From contig NZ_SMKQ01000063.1 in NCBI RefSeq assembly GCF_004348995.1, forward strand, positions 1 through 41,437: DNA of 41,437 bases. Direction: 5' to 3'. The notes under the pieces are model-generated. The model was not told the origin of the DNA. It ran no database searches and worked only from the letters and a program-made list of their open reading frames with translations. This stretch comes from Nonomuraea terrae. GTDB taxonomy: Bacteria; Actinomycetota; Actinomycetes; Streptosporangiales; Streptosporangiaceae. Made by a program: the position numbers and the translations under genes. The number at the start of each line of letters is the position of its first letter. Position 1 is the first letter of the stretch. Shown piece after piece: positions 40,311 to 41,437 of the stretch.

Positions 40311-41437
40311 GTGCACACCACCAGATACGCGCCCTCCGGCATGGTCTGCAGCGTCGACCACCTGGCCTCCGGGGCCGGACTCACGATGCTGGAGCGCGGC
40401 GGTTCCGCCGCTGACGCGGCCATCGCCGCCAACGCCGTGCTCTCCGTCGTCGCCCCCCACATGTGCGGCCTGGGGGGCGACCTGTTCGCCCTCGTCCACG
40501 ACGGCGAGGTCACAGCACTGAACGCCTCCGGACGCGCCGGCTCCGGCGCCGACCCCGCCCGCCTGCGCGCCGAGGGCCACACCCGCATGCCCCACCAGCA
40601 CGACATCAGGTCCGTGCCGGTGCCGGGCTGCGTGGACGGCTGGGCGGCGCTGCACGCCCGCCACGGCCGCCTGCCGCTGGCGGAGCTGCTCGCGCCCGCG
40701 GTCAGGCTGGCCCGCGAAGGGTTCCCCGCCTCGCCGCTGATGCTGACCGGCGCCGCCAACGCGGCCCGCCGGCCCGGCGCCGGCGACTTCGCGTCCGTGC
40801 GCGCCGCGGGCGACCGCGTGACCAGGCCCGGCGTGGCCCGCGCGCTGGAGGCCGTGGCCGAGGGCGGGCGCGACGGGTTCTACCTGGGCGAGTTCGGCCA
40901 GGGCCTGGTCGAGCTGGGCGCCAGCGAATACACCGAGGACGACCTCGCGACACCCGCCGCCGACTGGGTGGAGCCGCTGAAGGTCCGCGCCTTCGGCCAC
41001 GACGTCTGGTCGATGCCGCCCAACTCCCAGGGCTACCTGCTGCTGATGTCCCTGGCCATCGCCGACGGGCTGGAGCTGCCGCCGTTCCCGCGCCACGCCG
41101 CCTGGGCGCACCTGCTGGCCGAGGCCGCCAGGGCGGCCGGCCACGACCGGCTCGACGTGCTGCACAAGGATGCCAAGGAGCTGCTCGACCCCGCCGAGAT
41201 CGCCCGCCGCCGGGCGCTGATCGACCCGCTGTCCCGGGTGCGGCTGCGCGGCCCCGCCCAGCGCGACGGCGACACGACCTACCTGTGCGCGGTCGACGGC
41301 GACGGCATGGGTGTCTCGCTCATCCAGTCGAACGCGTCCGGGTTCGGCAGCATGGTGTTCGAGCCGCGTACCGGGATCAACCTCCACAACCGCGGCATCG
41401 GCTTCTCCCTCAAGCCCGGCCACCCCGCAGAGTACGG
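40311..41437 (+). CDS. Gamma-glutamyltransferase family protein (3' truncated by window end)
   Basis: The frame from GTG 40311 stays open to the end (about 375 codons) and so lacks a stop here. The N-terminal part is typical of GGT/cephalosporin acylase proteins: GMVCSVDHLASGAGLTMLERGGSAADAAIAANAVLSVVAPHMCGLGGDLFALVHD, then LNASGRAGSGA and VPVPGCVDGWAALHARHGRLPLAELLAPAVRLAREGFP. The autocleavage site is likely before Thr322 in GDTTYLCAVDGDG, which would become the N-terminal nucleophile of the small subunit. There is no signal peptide, so it is perhaps a cytoplasmic acylase rather than a secreted GGT. The start codon has no clear Shine-Dalgarno. Confidence 0.9.
   Translation, partial: MHTTRYAPSGMVCSVDHLASGAGLTMLERGGSAADAAIAANAVLSVVAPHMCGLGGDLFALVHDGEVTALNASGRAGSGADPARLRAEGHTRMPHQHDIRSVPVPGCVDGWAALHARHGRLPLAELLAPAVRLAREGFPASPLMLTGAANAARRPGAGDFASVRAAGDRVTRPGVARALEAVAEGGRDGFYLGEFGQGLVELGASEYTEDDLATPAADWVEPLKVRAFGHDVWSMPPNSQGYLLLMSLAIADGLELPPFPRHAAWAHLLAEAARAAGHDRLDVLHKDAKELLDPAEIARRRALIDPLSRVRLRGPAQRDGDTTYLCAVDGDGMGVSLIQSNASGFGSMVFEPRTGINLHNRGIGFSLKPGHPAEY

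Overview
The window is about 41 kb of very GC-rich DNA with third-codon-position GC bias, frequent GTG/TTG starts, several leaderless-type start regions and actinomycete gene families (WYL and PucR regulators, STAND ATPases, CopC/CopD, a bacterial class I terpene synthase, HspR/Hsp20). This points to a filamentous actinomycete, probably of the Streptosporangiaceae/Nonomuraea kind; the genus is inference. No rRNA, tRNA, CRISPR, phage or transposase genes were seen. It reads as ordinary chromosome with many short transcription units.

Layout. 1-5.6 kb: 3' end of a WYL regulator, a C45-type Ntn-hydrolase, and a tightly overlapping leftward operon of two acyl-CoA dehydrogenases and an acyl-CoA synthetase. 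5.6-8.6 kb: an orphan sensor kinase divergent from that operon, a TetR regulator and a SAM methyltransferase. 8.6-11.5 kb: secreted CopC, membrane CopD and, converging on them, an unrecognised polytopic membrane protein with two Asp-x3-His...His motifs. 11.5-13.6 kb: GNAT, methyltransferase and an NTF2-like protein, with two perfect DnaA boxes between the last two. 13.6-17.7 kb: a single-chain serine hydrolase/ABC-ATPase fusion with its ABC-2 permease. 17.7-20.2 kb: glpF-glpK with a three-repeat operator. 20.2-24.5 kb: GNAT plus a 41-residue acidic protein, a STAND ATPase without DNA-binding domain, a terpene synthase and an ankyrin protein. 24.6-28.7 kb: PAC2 protein, Gfo/Idh/MocA oxidoreductase, tyrosine phosphatase and an unknown membrane protein. 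28.7-35.7 kb: membrane-anchored STAND/TPR ATPase, secreted M6 metalloprotease, PucR-type regulator and an amidohydrolase-fold protein that has lost its metal ligands. 35.8-39.4 kb: MarR regulator divergent from an ABC exporter, then an MFS exporter. 39.4-40.3 kb: hsp20-hspR-like operon with an elaborate promoter. 40.3 kb-end: truncated gamma-glutamyltransferase.

Cooperation. The acyl-CoA genes form one catabolic module (activation, then alpha,beta-dehydrogenation). CopC/CopD handle copper outside and across the membrane. GlpF/GlpK take up and phosphorylate glycerol. The hydrolase-ABC fusion and its permease form one membrane complex that physically joins an extracellular hydrolase to an ABC motor. 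Hsp20 and the MerR-type regulator are a self-regulated heat-shock pair. Most-worth-checking items: the hydrolase-ABC fusion, the Asp/His membrane protein near CopCD, the degenerate amidohydrolase, the hsp20 promoter, the paired DnaA boxes, and the repeated operator shared by the acyl-CoA operon and the orphan kinase. All functional calls come from reading motifs; no database search was run.
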